Notes: generated by a model from the sequence alone, not told the origin. DNA of 64,000 bases from Candidatus Siliceabacter maunaloa (GCA_024330185.1 JANDLV010000006.1:1-64000), one strand, 5' to 3'; shown: positions 15,844-25,460, counted from the first letter of the stretch. Made by a program: numbers and translations.

Positions 15844-16010
15844 TAGCGCCGCGCTATGTACAGGCGCCCGCCGCCCGCCACGATGAACAGCACACCGAGC
15901 AGGAGCCCGAGGGCCAGCGGTCCACCGCCCGCGGCGACCGTGCGCACGATGAGGGCCACGCCGATGACCACGAGCGCGGCGGAGAGGAGCTGGGTGGCGA
16001 GGCCGTGCAC
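15843..16010 (-). CDS. small two-helix membrane protein
   Basis: GTG 16010 to TAG gives 55 residues, almost wholly two membrane helices: LLSAALVVIGVALIVRTV and PLALGLLLGVLFIVAGG, ending in a basic LYIARR tail. It lies between the two permease-Usp genes, ten bases after one stop and sharing one base with the next start. It could be a small accessory subunit of either permease. No family recognised. Confidence 0.6.
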   Translation of the reverse strand: MHGLATQLLSAALVVIGVALIVRTVAAGGGPLALGLLLGVLFIVAGGGRLYIARR

Positions 16011-16020
16011 GGCTGCGAAT

Positions 16021-17925
16021 CTACCCGGCCGTGGTGACCACGCCGCGCCGGTCGTCGGGCCGGGGGTCGGCCTCGAGGATCACGCGGCACGGCCGGTCGC
16101 TGAGCACGGTCTCGACGGTCTTGGAGAAGATCGACCCTCCGCCGCGCTGGGGCAGGGGCAGGATCAGGGCCCGGGCGCGCAGCGTGCGGGCCTCCTGCAC
16201 GATCAGACGTCCGGCCTGGCCGGCACGCACCTTCTCCACCCGGCCGGTGACCCTCCGGCCGCCCTGCACGCGCGCCTGCTCGATGAGGCCTCGGGCGGCC
16301 AGCTCGGCCTCGGGCAGCGCGGCGTCCAGCGGCGAGCTGGCCGGCACGGTGACGAGGGCGAGCACGTGGATGCCCCGCCGTCGCCGCGCGGCGAGGCGGA
16401 TCGCCGTGGCGACCGTCTGGGGGTCGTAGTCGCGCGTCTCGAAGGCGACGAGCACCGACTCGTACTCGGCCTCGCGCTCGGTGACCGGCTTGGCCTCGGC
16501 CACCTTGTGGGTGGTGACCAGGTCCAGCCCCTGCCGGCGGCGGTAGACGACGTAGACCACCATCCCCAAGGTCAGCCATACCGTCCCTGCGAGGCCCACG
16601 GTGAGGTCGAGGAACGTCACGACCAGGAAGGCCAGGCCGGTCCCCAGCAGGCCCAGGACCGCGAAGGGCGGGTAGTCGCGGCGGCGCACCCGCAGCCGTC
16701 CGGGGCTGCGGTAGGGACGCTCCTGGTCGGGCGCGATGGCCCGCAGGCGGATGACGGCCAGGTGGGCCATCGAGAACGACAGCATGGCCCCGAAGGCGTA
16801 GATCGAGCCCAGGAAGTCGGCCTGGCCGGGGAGGATCGCGAGGATCGCGACCCCGGAGAAGACGACGATGCCCAGGTAGGGCGTCCCGAAGCGCGGGTGC
16901 AGGCGGCGCAGCCCGTCGGGCAGCTGGCGGTAGAGGCCCATCGAGTAGGTCAGCCGCGAGACGCCAAGCACCCCGGCGTTGGTGGCGGCGATGAGGATGG
17001 TCACGGCCAGGATGCCGACGTAGACCTCGGCCGGGCCCTGCAGCGCGCCGAGGCCCATGTTGCTCACGATGCCCAGCACGGGGTCGGAGGCGAAGCCGCC
17101 CTCCTCCCCGGGCACGCCGAGCAGGGTCGAGCACTCCCCGCCCTCGCAGGTCACCGGCAGGGCCGAGAGCGCGATGAACGGGAGGGTGAAGTAGATGACG
17201 AAGACGGCGATCATGACCCGCTTGATCGCGGCGGGGATCGTCGTCTTCTCGTCGCGGGCCTCGCCGGCCATGTTGGAGACCGTCTCGATACCCGTGTAGG
17301 CCACCGTTCCCACCGGGATGGCCAGCAGGAAGTCCGACCATGTGGGCGCGGTGCCCAGCAGGGAGATGCCGTCGACCAGCGACTCCGGATTGAGGACGAG
17401 GAAGACGCCCAGCGCCACGATGAGCACCTGGCTGAGGAAGTCGATGACGGCGAGGACGACGTTGACGTTGACCGCGTCGCTGACGCCGCGCACGTTGACC
17501 GCGGCCAGCAGCGCCACGAGCACGGCGGCGAAGAGGATCGCCCCGATGCCCGTGCGAAAGAAGTCGAAGGTGATCCCGCCGAAGTAGCCCGCGGTGAAGA
17601 ACGCCGAGATGGCGATCGTGATCACGTAGTTGAGCATCTGGGCCCACGCTGTGAAGAAGGACCAGAACTCGTTCAGCGCGCGGCGCACGAACAGCGACGC
17701 CCCGCCCGCCTCGGGGTACATCGCCGTGGCCTCGGCGTAGGTCGTCGCCGTGCAGTAGAAGAGCGCCCCGGCAATGACGAAGACCACCGGCGTGAGGCCC
17801 AGCGCGAGGGCGGCGACCAGCCCCAGCGCGTAGTAGATCGACGAGCCCACGTTGCCGTAGGCGGTCGAGAAGAGGGCGTTGACGCCCAGCACGCGCTGGA
17901 GGCCGAGAAGACGACGTTCGGCCAT
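16021..17925 (-). CDS. APC-superfamily permease fused to universal stress protein domain (second copy)
   Basis: 634 residues, same layout as the downstream paralogue: 12 APC helices (about 15-450) with ALGLTPVVFVIAGALFY, GTVAYTGIETVSNMAGEARDE and the external loop CEGGECSTLLG, then a Usp-like C-terminal domain (about 470-634) ending CRVILEADPRP. The Cys pair in the loop after helix 7 is absent from the paralogue. TAGACT eleven bases before the ATG could be the operon promoter. Probably a plasma-membrane cation-coupled permease whose cytosolic domain senses a nucleotide; substrate unknown. Confidence 0.88.
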   Translation of the reverse strand: MAERRLLGLQRVLGVNALFSTAYGNVGSSIYYALGLVAALALGLTPVVFVIAGALFYCTATTYAEATAMYPEAGGASLFVRRALNEFWSFFTAWAQMLNYVITIAISAFFTAGYFGGITFDFFRTGIGAILFAAVLVALLAAVNVRGVSDAVNVNVVLAVIDFLSQVLIVALGVFLVLNPESLVDGISLLGTAPTWSDFLLAIPVGTVAYTGIETVSNMAGEARDEKTTIPAAIKRVMIAVFVIYFTLPFIALSALPVTCEGGECSTLLGVPGEEGGFASDPVLGIVSNMGLGALQGPAEVYVGILAVTILIAATNAGVLGVSRLTYSMGLYRQLPDGLRRLHPRFGTPYLGIVVFSGVAILAILPGQADFLGSIYAFGAMLSFSMAHLAVIRLRAIAPDQERPYRSPGRLRVRRRDYPPFAVLGLLGTGLAFLVVTFLDLTVGLAGTVWLTLGMVVYVVYRRRQGLDLVTTHKVAEAKPVTEREAEYESVLVAFETRDYDPQTVATAIRLAARRRRGIHVLALVTVPASSPLDAALPEAELAARGLIEQARVQGGRRVTGRVEKVRAGQAGRLIVQEARTLRARALILPLPQRGGGSIFSKTVETVLSDRPCRVILEADPRPDDRRGVVTTAG

Positions 17926-18014
17926 GGCCGCCGGGCAGTCTAGGGTCGGAGGCCTTTCCTGGCGCCGCGCCCTGCCGGCTCAACCTCGGCGCCGCCGTCG
18001 GCGTCGGGCCCGGC

Positions 18015-18443
18015 CTACAGGCTGCCGCGCCTGGCCAGCCACTCGCTGTCGAAGCGCAGGTCGGTGCGCTCCCCCAGAAGGTCATAGTCGGCGTCGTAGT
18101 GCAGGACCGCGCAGCCGTGACGGTCTGCGATTGCGGCGATGAGCAGATCGGGGAAGGGCAGTCGGTGGTGCCCCGCGCGGGCGAGCTGGCGCTGGGCGTC
18201 GATCGCGCGAGCCTCGACCTCTGCGTCGACGCCGTAGAAGGGCAGGGCGAGCAGGGTGTCCAGCGTCTCCTGGTGCTCGCGAGCATTGCGGGCGGAGTAG
18301 CCGGCCTCGCAGAGGAAGGGCAGGCACACGCCGAGACGCGCGGACCGCAGACGGTCGGCCATCTCCGCCCGGCGCGCCTGCTCGAGGGTCGGATGCTCGA
18401 AGCGTGCCCAGCCGGAGAGGTCGAGCAACGCGACGACCGTCAC
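18015..18443 (-). CDS. vapC: VapC-type PIN-domain ribonuclease toxin
   Basis: 142 residues from a GTG overlapping the antitoxin stop (GTGA). PIN acidic residues are in place: Asp8 in ALLDLSGWAR, Glu46 in CEAGYS, Asp99 in PFPDLLIAA and Asp117/119 in HYDADYD. The family cuts RNA, often tRNA or rRNA, with Mg2+. Cognate antitoxin directly upstream. Anti-Shine-Dalgarno sequence is lacking, so translation likely depends on coupling. Confidence 0.9.
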   Translation of the reverse strand: MTVVALLDLSGWARFEHPTLEQARRAEMADRLRSARLGVCLPFLCEAGYSARNAREHQETLDTLLALPFYGVDAEVEARAIDAQRQLARAGHHRLPFPDLLIAAIADRHGCAVLHYDADYDLLGERTDLRFDSEWLARRGSL

Positions 18444-18730
18444 GATGCAGCGCGGCCGGGAAGCTTGCGCCTCCAGGTCTCGCGCGCCTCCAGGGCGGCC
18501 GCCGGGTCACCGGGGATGTCGCCGGTGAGCACCCACTGCGCGAGCTTCTCCCGCGCCCGGGCACGCCCCTCGTCGGCGGCACGCGTCTCGGCGACCTTCT
18601 CTCGCGCCCCCCGGATCACCAGGTCGGCCATGTCAACGCCGTCGCTTCCAAGCTCGGCACGCAGCTCGTCGAGGGCGGCCTGGACAGCCGGCGTCTCGGT
18701 GACGGCGTGACGGCGATGCGCGGTCGGCAT
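18440..18730 (-). CDS. vapB: VapB-type antitoxin
   Basis: 96 residues with a short DNA-binding N-terminal part (residues about 1-45, ETPAVQAALDELRAELG and VDMADLVIRGAREK) and a charged, Arg/Glu-rich C-terminus ending in WRRKLPGRAAS, typical of the flexible toxin-wrapping tail. The ATG lies six bases after a TACACT -10 box embedded in an inverted repeat, which fits autorepression by the VapBC complex. The subfamily is unclear; the call rests largely on the VapC partner. Confidence 0.75.
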   Translation of the reverse strand: MPTAHRRHAVTETPAVQAALDELRAELGSDGVDMADLVIRGAREKVAETRAADEGRARAREKLAQWVLTGDIPGDPAAALEARETWRRKLPGRAAS

Positions 18731-18736
18731 GAGGGC

Positions 18737-18757
18737 AGTGTAACACCGGAGCTACAC
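18737..18757 (-). promoter_or_regulatory. vapBC promoter inside an inverted repeat
   Basis: GTGTA (18738-18742) and TACAC (18753-18757) form an inverted repeat with a 10-base spacer. On the minus strand the proximal arm is part of TACACT (18742-18737), six bases before the vapB ATG. A bound repressor would cover the -10 box. Confidence 0.5.
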
Positions 18758-18903
18758 CGATGCCGCCCTCGGCCGGCACCGCCGCGCGCCGGATCGGACC
18801 CTTGACCGGCGGGGTTCGTTCAGTGAGAGGCTCGGGCGAGCGCGAAGGGCAGGAGGACCGATGTACTAGCCGCGCTCCGCCGCGGCGAGGCGCTCGGCCA
18901 GCA

Positions 18904-19221
18904 TCACGCCGCCCAGCGAAGGTCCTCGGGCCGGCCGTCGCGGGCGTACAGGCGCGCGGCTAGGATCGCCGCCGGCCCGTTGGCGACGAGCGCGTCCAGA
19001 GCGTGGGCCTGCCACCAGTAGGTCCAGCGCAGACGGTCGGTCACCCGGGCGGGCGCGCGCAGCCGGAAGAGGCCCGGCCACCCCTCGTTGCCCGTATTGC
19101 GAAACTCGGCCAGCAGCGTGGCGTGCGCCTGCGCCGCGCGCCGTCCCCAAGGCCCCGACGGCGCCGACGGCTGCTCGGCCACCGGCGGCGCCGGAGGCCC
19201 ACGAGGGGACCACGATCGCAT
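18904..19221 (-). pseudogene. fragment of a glycoside hydrolase-like protein (GH76-like?)
   Basis: The frame holds AQAHATLLAEF, then RVTDRLRWTYWWQAHALDALV and a short helical piece ending DLRWAA and a stop. The WWQAHALDALV helix reminds me of the first barrel helices of family 76/AGE-type alpha/alpha glycosidases, which run to over 300 residues; here only about 75 are left. The first 30 residues are Pro-rich and doubtful. Likely a relic. The family guess is weak. Confidence 0.3.
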
Positions 19222-19269
19222 GGCGGATGAGGGACCGCGATCGCATGGCGGATGAGGGTCCGATCGTGG
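19210..19269. repeat. 21-bp direct repeat framed by an inverted repeat
   Basis: A 21-base unit starting CGATCGCATGGCG and ending GATGAGGG occurs at 19213-19233 and 19238-19258, 25 bases apart. The block is framed by CCACGATCG (19210-19218) and its mirror CGATCGTGG (19261-19269). It straddles the first codons of the glycosidase-like fragment, downstream of hppA. Function unknown. Confidence 0.8.
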
Positions 19270-19359
19270 ATGCCTGGGCGCGCCGCCGGAGGGGGACAGT
19301 GCGCCAGCACGGCCCCCTCCAGGCGGTGCGGCCAGGCGCCGCGAGCGGGCCCTCAGCCG

Positions 19360-21414
19360 TTATGCGATCAGGGGGATGATGAGGATCGCGACGATGTTCG
19401 CGACCTTGATCATCGGGTTGATCGCCGGGCCGGCGGTGTCCTTGAACGGGTCGCCGACGGTGTCGCCGGTGATCGAGGCGGCATGGGCCTCGGAGCCCTT
19501 GCCGCCGTAGGCGCCGTCCTCGATGAGCTTCTTGGCGTTGTCCCACGCGCCGCCGCCGGCGGTCATGAGGACGGCGAAGAAGAAGCCGACCACGATGACG
19601 CCGATGAGCAGGCCGCCCAGGGCCTCGACCGAGATCAGCCCGACGATGAACGGGATGGCGATCGGGATCATCGCCGGGAGGATCATCTCCTTCTGCGCGG
19701 CCTTGGTCACGATGCCCACGGTGACCGCGTAGTCGGGCGTGTCGGTGCCCTCCATGATCCCCGGCTTCTCGCGGAACTGGCGGCGGACCTCCTCGACCAC
19801 GCCGCCGGCGGCGCGGCCGACGGCCTCCATGGACAGGGCGGAGAACAGGGTGACCATGATCCCGCCGAGCAGCAGGCCGATGAGCACCGGCGGGTCCTGC
19901 AGCGCGAAGTTCGTGGTGATGCCGTCGAGCTCCAGCTCCAGGCGGAACGCGGCGAACAGCACGATCGCCGCGAGCACGGCCGACCCGATGGCGTAGCCCT
20001 TGGTGACGGCCTTCGTGGTGTTGCCAACCGCGTCGAGCGGGTCGGTGACGTTGCGCACGTCCTCGGGCAGCTCGGCCATCTCGGCGATGCCGCCGGCGTT
20101 GTCGGTGATCGGCCCGAAGGCGTCCAGCGCGACGATGAGGCCGGTGAGCGAGAGCTGGCCGACGACGGCGATGCCGATGCCGTAGATGCCCTGGTCGCCG
20201 CCGCCGGCGATCTGCCAGGCGGCCAGGATGCCCAGCACGAGGACCAGTGCGGGCAGGGCGGTGGCCTGCAGGCCCTGCGCGAGGCCGGAGATGATGTTCG
20301 TCGCGTGCCCGGTCTGCGATGCGGCGGCGGTCTTCTTGACCGGGCCGAAGCGTGTGGAGGTGTAGTAGTCGGTCAGCACGAACAGCGCCGCGGTGACGGC
20401 GATCCCCACCAGGGCGCAGAAGTAGAGCTCGATGCCGCTGGGGGCGTTGGCGCCCAGGTCGTCGACCATCAGCAGCGTGACGGGCAGGAACGCGAGTGCG
20501 GCCAGCAGGCCTGACGCCGCCAGGCCCTGGTACAGCGCACGCTCCACGTTGCCGGCGGCGCTGCGCACCGCGAAGGTCCCGATGATCGAGGCGATGATGG
20601 CCACGCCGCCCAGCACGAGCGGGTAGACGGCGACCTCGGTGGCGGAATCCTGGAAGGTCAGGACGCCCAGCAGCATCACCGCGACGACGGTGACCGCGTA
20701 GGTCTCGAACAGGTCGGCGGCCATGCCGGCGCAGTCGCCGACGTTGTCGCCCACGTTGTCGGCGATGACCGCCGGGTTGCGCGGGTCATCTTCCGGGATG
20801 CCGGCCTCGACCTTGCCCACCAGGTCGGCGCCCACGTCGGCGGCCTTGGTGAAGATGCCGCCGCCCAGACGGGCGAAGACGGAGATCAGCGAGCCGCCGA
20901 AGCCCAGGCCGATCAGCGCGTCGATGGCCTCCTTGTCGTCCGCGCCGAAGGGCCCGGTGAGCACGAAGTAGTAGCCGGCCACGCCGAACAGGGCCAGGCC
21001 CACGACCAGCAGGCCGGTGATGGCGCCGCCGCGGAAGGCCGCGTTCAGCGCCGGGCTGATGCCGCCACGCGCGGCCTCGGCCACGCGGCAGTTTGCGCGC
21101 ACGGAGACGTTCATGCCGATGTAGCCGGTGGCGCCGGACAGGATGCCGCCGATGGCGAAGCCGACGGCCACCGAGATGCTCTGCAGGAAGATGAGCACCA
21201 CGAAGAGGACGACGCCGACAACGGCGATGATCGAGTACTGCGTGTTGAGGTAGGCACGCGCACCCTCCTGCACCGCCCCGGAGATGCGCTGCATCTCGTC
21301 GTTGCCCGGCGACAGCGCCAGAAGCTGACGCGTGGTGACCACGCCGTAGACCACCGCCAGCGCGGCGCACAGGAGCGCCAGCCACGCTCCGTTGTCGGTC
21401 AGGAACTCAGTCAA
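19360..21414 (-). CDS. hppA: membrane proton-translocating pyrophosphatase, K+-independent type
   Basis: 684 residues, about 16 membrane helices. The substrate site is [28 protein letters not shown], spelt here as [11 protein letters not shown] then [12 protein letters not shown], followed by [17 protein letters not shown]; the C-terminal acidic motif is [18 protein letters not shown]. It couples PPi hydrolysis to proton export across the plasma membrane. [16 protein letters not shown] (about 463-478) has Lys where K+-dependent enzymes have Ala, marking the K+-independent class. Start is TTG 21414 with GGAGG nine bases upstream. Confidence 0.96.
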   Translation of the reverse strand: MTEFLTDNGAWLALLCAALAVVYGVVTTRQLLALSPGNDEMQRISGAVQEGARAYLNTQYSIIAVVGVVLFVVLIFLQSISVAVGFAIGGILSGATGYIGMNVSVRANCRVAEAARGGISPALNAAFRGGAITGLLVVGLALFGVAGYYFVLTGPFGADDKEAIDALIGLGFGGSLISVFARLGGGIFTKAADVGADLVGKVEAGIPEDDPRNPAVIADNVGDNVGDCAGMAADLFETYAVTVVAVMLLGVLTFQDSATEVAVYPLVLGGVAIIASIIGTFAVRSAAGNVERALYQGLAASGLLAALAFLPVTLLMVDDLGANAPSGIELYFCALVGIAVTAALFVLTDYYTSTRFGPVKKTAAASQTGHATNIISGLAQGLQATALPALVLVLGILAAWQIAGGGDQGIYGIGIAVVGQLSLTGLIVALDAFGPITDNAGGIAEMAELPEDVRNVTDPLDAVGNTTKAVTKGYAIGSAVLAAIVLFAAFRLELELDGITTNFALQDPPVLIGLLLGGIMVTLFSALSMEAVGRAAGGVVEEVRRQFREKPGIMEGTDTPDYAVTVGIVTKAAQKEMILPAMIPIAIPFIVGLISVEALGGLLIGVIVVGFFFAVLMTAGGGAWDNAKKLIEDGAYGGKGSEAHAASITGDTVGDPFKDTAGPAINPMIKVANIVAILIIPLIA

Positions 21415-21559
21415 GGGAGAATCCTCCAGGGGACGTCTCGATCAGGCGGGCACCGGAACGGCCCGCGCGCGCAGCCGCAGCACGGGAGGACTCCCATGAG
21501 CGCGCAGGAGCATATCGGGCGCATCGGACGCACCCGTGTGGGGCCCGCCCCCTGTCGTC

Positions 21560-22933
21560 TCAGGCGGTGAAGATCTCGCGGGCCGTGATAGCCAGTGCGT
21601 CACCTGGCTCGTGCACCTCCTCGCGGGCGCAGATGGCGAGGCGCACCTCGGACGCGCGGCGGGGCAGTCGCTCGGTCTTGCGCTCGAGCTCGCGCCGCAG
21701 CCGGCCGCCGTCGACGGTTCTCGCCCACTTCGCCTCGCCGGCGAGGATGGCTTCGCGCGAGCGCCCTGCGAGCGCGACGGCGTCGATCTCCACCGGCGGC
21801 GCATCGGCCCAGTAGCGGCCGATGGCCACGACGTCCTCCCCCAGCCCTCCCTCCGCCGCCACGCGTCGGAGGTGGTCGCGGAAGGCCTCCTCCCAGCGCT
21901 CGCCCATGTGGTCGTCGAGCGACCGCTCGATCACGGGAACGACGCTCGCACCCAGCCCGCGCTCGATCTCCGCCTTGTAGGGCTCCACGAGGCCGAGCCA
22001 GAAGGCGAGATGGTTGTCCGCGAGGCGGTACAGCCGGCGCCGGGTGCGACGGGGGTCCTCGGTGACCGGCGCCATCCGTTCGACCAGGCGGAGCTCGATG
22101 AGCCGATCGAGCGTCCGCGCGGGCTCCGCGCGGACCGCGTCGGCGATCTCGTTGTGGCGCCTCCTCCCGGCGGCGATCGCCCGGAGCACCTGGGCGTCGA
22201 GCTGGCCGTCGCCCGCTTCGGTGGCGAGCACGAGCGCGCCCTCGTCGAGCAGGCGACCGCCCGGGGTGCCGACGAGCCGCATGAGGTTGTCGCCCACGGG
22301 CGCCTCCTGGTCCCACCACTCGAGGTAGAGCGGCATGCCGCCGGCCACGCCCCACACGAGTGCGCGGTCGGCGGGCTCGAGGCGCTGGAGCATCGCCGCC
22401 GCCTCGTGGGGACGGAAGGGGTGCAGCAGCAGCGCCAGGTCCATGCGCCCGTAGAGCGGCGCGCGCTCGTCCTGGATCGCGCGCATGACGCGCACGGCGG
22501 AGCCGCAGAGCAGCACCCGCAGCTGGGAGGCCGTCCGTGCCCGGTCCCAGAACGCTCGCAGGGTGCCTGGGAGGTCCGGGCTCGCCCGGACGAGCTCCGG
22601 AAACTCGTCGAGCACGAGCAGAAGCGGCTCGTCGCGAGCGCCGTCGGCGAGCGCGTCGAGCAGGTCGTCCCAGTCGGTGAACGGCCGGGCTGCGAGGTCG
22701 CGAGCTCCCGTTGCTCCGACCTCGGCCGCGGCGGCGCGTGACAGGATCGCCAACTCGTCGACGGCCGGGCGCCCGGCGGCGGTGTGGAAGATCACGCGCT
22801 TGCCCTGCACGAAGTGCTGGAGCAGTGCCGTCTTGCCGACGCGACGGCGCCCCCAGAGCACGCCCATGCGTGCGCCCCTCCACAACCACCAGCCTTCGAG
22901 CACGTCGAGCTCGGCAGTCCGGTTTACAAACAC
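21560..22933 (-). CDS. AAA ATPase with DUF234 nuclease-like C-terminus
   Basis: 457 residues from GTG 22933. N-terminal ATPase_2 domain: Walker A GRRRVGKT (28-35), Walker [12 protein letters not shown], sensor LLCGSAV. A winged-helix segment follows ([16 protein letters not shown]), then DUF234, whose VEIDAVAL...AGEAKW looks like a PD-(D/E)xK nuclease core. Such proteins are widespread in archaea and bacteria, often multi-copy and possibly mobile, with no settled role. Its promoter overlaps a perfect hairpin. Convergence with no partner gene suggests a stand-alone unit. Confidence 0.85.
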   Translation of the reverse strand: MFVNRTAELDVLEGWWLWRGARMGVLWGRRRVGKTALLQHFVQGKRVIFHTAAGRPAVDELAILSRAAAAEVGATGARDLAARPFTDWDDLLDALADGARDEPLLLVLDEFPELVRASPDLPGTLRAFWDRARTASQLRVLLCGSAVRVMRAIQDERAPLYGRMDLALLLHPFRPHEAAAMLQRLEPADRALVWGVAGGMPLYLEWWDQEAPVGDNLMRLVGTPGGRLLDEGALVLATEAGDGQLDAQVLRAIAAGRRRHNEIADAVRAEPARTLDRLIELRLVERMAPVTEDPRRTRRRLYRLADNHLAFWLGLVEPYKAEIERGLGASVVPVIERSLDDHMGERWEEAFRDHLRRVAAEGGLGEDVVAIGRYWADAPPVEIDAVALAGRSREAILAGEAKWARTVDGGRLRRELERKTERLPRRASEVRLAICAREEVHEPGDALAITAREIFTA

Positions 22934-22939
22934 CCAGAC

Positions 22940-22967
22940 AGTGTAACCGACGTAAGGCGTCGGTTAC
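22940..22967 (-). promoter_or_regulatory. leaderless promoter overlapping a perfect 10-bp hairpin
   Basis: GTAACCGACG (22943-22952) and CGTCGGTTAC (22958-22967) are exact inverse complements with a five-base loop. On the minus strand the proximal arm runs into TACACT (22945-22940), six bases before the GTG of the DUF234 ATPase. Probably an operator. Confidence 0.5.
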
Positions 22968-23134
22968 TGCGGATGTCTAGAGCCTTATGCCGCGGGACCC
23001 GGCGACACGCGGACCGGCCTGCCGGCCCAGCCATCAGCGCCCGTCGGCCGGGATCCGGATTGTCCGCTCCCAATGGTCGATGGCCTCGGGGTCCGCGAAC
23101 CGCAACTCCTTCGAAACTCGTTCCACAGCCCGTC

Positions 23135-23578
23135 CTACTGGCCGGGTATCCAAAGGCGCCCGCCGCCCGGCCCCTGGGGCGGACCCTGGCCGCCGGGCTG
23201 CTGGCCGCCGGGCTGCGGCGACGAGGGGGCCTGCGGCTCGGGCCGCCTCGTCTCCTCCTCGGTCACCGGGGCGCCCGTCATACGGGCGAAGGCCATCTGG
23301 AGCTGGGAGAGCGCCTGGCGGATCTGGCCGGCGTCATCGCCCAGCGCGCCCTCGACGAGCGGCAGCAGCGCCCGGGCGCCCTCGATGGCCTGGCCGAGTT
23401 GCTGAGGGTCGCGTTCCTCCTCGGCGCCGGGCACCAGGCCCGCACGCCGCCCGCCCAGGTTGAGCAGCGACACCAGGGTCTGGACGAGGACATCCTCGAC
23501 CTTGATGCGCTTCATCTCCTCCTCGTAGGCCTGGCTCAGCTCGTCCTCGGTCGGCGGCCTGCCCTGCTCGCTGCTCAC
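23135..23578 (-). CDS. DUF1844-like protein
   Basis: 147 residues. Helical core: VEDVLVQTLVSLLNLGGRRAGL (residues about 27-48), QQLGQAIEGARALLPLVEGAL and IRQALSQLQMAFARM, as in the short DUF1844 proteins of actinobacteria. A Pro/Gly/Gln-rich tail of about 40 residues ends RLWIPGQ. The GTG overlaps the stop of the YbdK-type ligase (GTGA)... in reading order the ligase gene comes first. Role unknown; no enzyme motif seen. Confidence 0.65.
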   Translation of the reverse strand: MSSEQGRPPTEDELSQAYEEEMKRIKVEDVLVQTLVSLLNLGGRRAGLVPGAEEERDPQQLGQAIEGARALLPLVEGALGDDAGQIRQALSQLQMAFARMTGAPVTEEETRRPEPQAPSSPQPGGQQPGGQGPPQGPGGGRLWIPGQ

Positions 23579-24792
23579 GCGGCCTTCACCTCCTGGGGGT
23601 GGGGGTAGGTCTGCGCGGTCTCGCGCACCGTGGCAGCGTAGACGGCGCGGGGGTCGAGTCCGTCGGCGATGAGCGCCCGCTGGCGCTGGGCGGAGTTGCG
23701 ACGGGGGAAGTCTGGCTCCCAGCGCAGCTCGTCGCGCACCGGCGCGCTCCAGTCGGCCAGGCGCTCGACGATGGCCGCAGCGGGGTAGCGGTCGCCGGCG
23801 GCGCCCGCGTCACCCGGGGCGCCGATCTCCAGCATCTCGCCGTCCAGGCCGAAGCGGATCGCCCGCCAGAGGTTCTCCTCGACCAGGCGGTGCGGCGGGT
23901 CGATGAAGGGCACGTCCTCGTCGACGTCGCGGGCGCACTGGGCCACGCAGGCCACGATCAGGCCGGCCAGCGCCTCGGACTCCCGCGCCGTCGGCTGCGC
24001 GTCGCAGATGCGCACCTCGACGGTGCCGAAGGCCAGATGTGGACGGACCGACCACCACACCTGCGTCGGCTCGACGATCGAGCCCGCGTGGACGAGCAGG
24101 TCGAGGTAGGCGCGATAGCCCTCCCACGACCCGTAGGCGTCGGGGACGCCGCAGCGCGGGAACTGCTTGGTGAACGACTGGGTGCGCGCCGAGTGCAGGC
24201 CTGCGTCGACGCCGTCCAGGAAGGGAGAGCTGGCGCTGACGGCCAGCAGGAGCGGCAGCAGCGGGCGCAGCCGGTCGGAGACCTTCACGGCGCGGTCGAT
24301 GTCGCGCACCCCGACGTGGACGTGCAGCGAGAACGTGTTGTTGCGCCGCGCGACGTACTGCAGGTCGTCCACCACGCGGCGGTAGTGCGGCGTGTCGATG
24401 TTGCGCTGCTCGCGGTAGTCGGCGAAGGCGTGGGTGCCGGTGGCGCCCAGCTCCATCCCACGCCCACCGGTCACGGCGAACAGACGTCGGCGTACGTCAC
24501 GCTGGCGGGCGAGGGCGTCGTGGAGGTCCTCCCCGCGGCCCGAGCGGATCTCGATCTCCGAGGAGATCAGCTCACCGGAGATCGACTCGGACAGCACCTG
24601 GTCCTCGCTGCGTGCCGTCTCGTCGAGCTCCTCGAAGCGAGGCACGAGGTCCAGCGTGACCGGGTCGAGGATGGCCAGCTCCTCCTCCAGGCCGACGGTG
24701 AGGTCGGCCGCCCGGGCGAAGGTCGCTCGGGCTGTCTCGGTGAAGGGAGCGCCCGTGGCATCCTGCCTCTCGTGGCCGGGCTGCGCCCTCAT
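23575..24792 (-). CDS. carboxylate-amine ligase, glutamate-cysteine ligase family 2 (YbdK/GCS2)
   Basis: 405 residues. GCS2 motifs: LTVGLEEELAILDP near residue 33 (metal-binding Glu cluster), SGELISSEIEIRSG, NNTFSLHVHVGV with the paired His, and GTVEVRICDAQPT. These enzymes join an amine to the gamma-carboxyl of glutamate using ATP; in actinobacteria related genes serve ergothioneine or unknown pathways, since mycothiol replaces glutathione. ATG overlaps the rex stop by four bases, and DUF1844 follows in the same way, so the three genes form one redox-flavoured transcript. Confidence 0.9.
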   Translation of the reverse strand: MRAQPGHERQDATGAPFTETARATFARAADLTVGLEEELAILDPVTLDLVPRFEELDETARSEDQVLSESISGELISSEIEIRSGRGEDLHDALARQRDVRRRLFAVTGGRGMELGATGTHAFADYREQRNIDTPHYRRVVDDLQYVARRNNTFSLHVHVGVRDIDRAVKVSDRLRPLLPLLLAVSASSPFLDGVDAGLHSARTQSFTKQFPRCGVPDAYGSWEGYRAYLDLLVHAGSIVEPTQVWWSVRPHLAFGTVEVRICDAQPTARESEALAGLIVACVAQCARDVDEDVPFIDPPHRLVEENLWRAIRFGLDGEMLEIGAPGDAGAAGDRYPAAAIVERLADWSAPVRDELRWEPDFPRRNSAQRQRALIADGLDPRAVYAATVRETAQTYPHPQEVKAA

Positions 24793-25460
24793 GCCAGGTA
24801 GAAGTACAGCGCGTAGAGGAGGTCGACCGCCGGGCTCGAGGTGTGCACGGTCACCTCGGGCGGCACCTGCAGGAGCGCGTCGGAGTAGTTGAAGATGATC
24901 CGCACGCCCGCGGCCACCAGGTCCTCGGCCAGCGGCTGTGCCGCCGCGCTGGGTACGGCGAGCACCCCGACCACGATGTCCTGGTCTGTCACCACCCCCT
25001 GGAGCTCGTCCACGTGGCGCACGGTCTGGGTGCCCACCGGACGGCCCACCTTGGCCGGGTCGTTGTCGAAGATGGCCACGACGCGGAAGCCGTGGTCGGC
25101 GAAGATGTCGCTGGAGGCGATGGCCTGGCCGAGGTGGCCGGCGCCGAACAGCGCGATGTTGTGCTGGTCGGTGGTGCGCAGGATCGTGCTGACCTGCGCG
25201 ACCAGGGAGTCGACGTTGTAGCCGACCCCGCGCTTGCCGAACTTGCCGAAGCCCGACAGGTCGCGGCGGATCTGGGTGGGGTTGACGTGCGTCCAGGCCG
25301 ACAGCTCCTGGGAGGACACGGTGGCCTTGCCCTCCTTCTGGGCCTGGCGCAGAACCTGCAGGTAGCGCGACAGCCGCGCGGCGACGCCGAGCGAGAGGCG
25401 CTCCGCGCCATCGGGGCGCGGGACGTCGTCAGGGCTCGCTGGGGCGTCGCGGAGGGTCAT
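24789..25460 (-). CDS. rex: redox-sensing transcriptional repressor Rex
   Basis: 223 residues from ATG 25460; the open frame upstream is Pro/Gly-rich and lacks conservation. N-terminal winged helix with VNPTQIRRDLSGFGKFGKRGVGYNV, the hallmark DNA-contact segment, then a Rossmann domain with FGAGHLGQAI that binds NADH/NAD+, and the domain-swapped C-terminal helix AVDLLYALYFYLA. Rex represses respiratory and fermentative genes until NADH rises. It heads the ybdK-type/DUF1844 transcript. I found no clean TTGTGAA-type Rex site nearby. Confidence 0.95.
   Translation of the reverse strand: MTLRDAPASPDDVPRPDGAERLSLGVAARLSRYLQVLRQAQKEGKATVSSQELSAWTHVNPTQIRRDLSGFGKFGKRGVGYNVDSLVAQVSTILRTTDQHNIALFGAGHLGQAIASSDIFADHGFRVVAIFDNDPAKVGRPVGTQTVRHVDELQGVVTDQDIVVGVLAVPSAAAQPLAEDLVAAGVRIIFNYSDALLQVPPEVTVHTSSPAVDLLYALYFYLA

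Noticed and set aside
13939-17943. Very long plus-strand frames opposite the permease genes
   Set aside because: They are rich in Asp/Gly/Arg/His with no domain and mirror hydrophobic codons of the real genes, a common effect of high GC.
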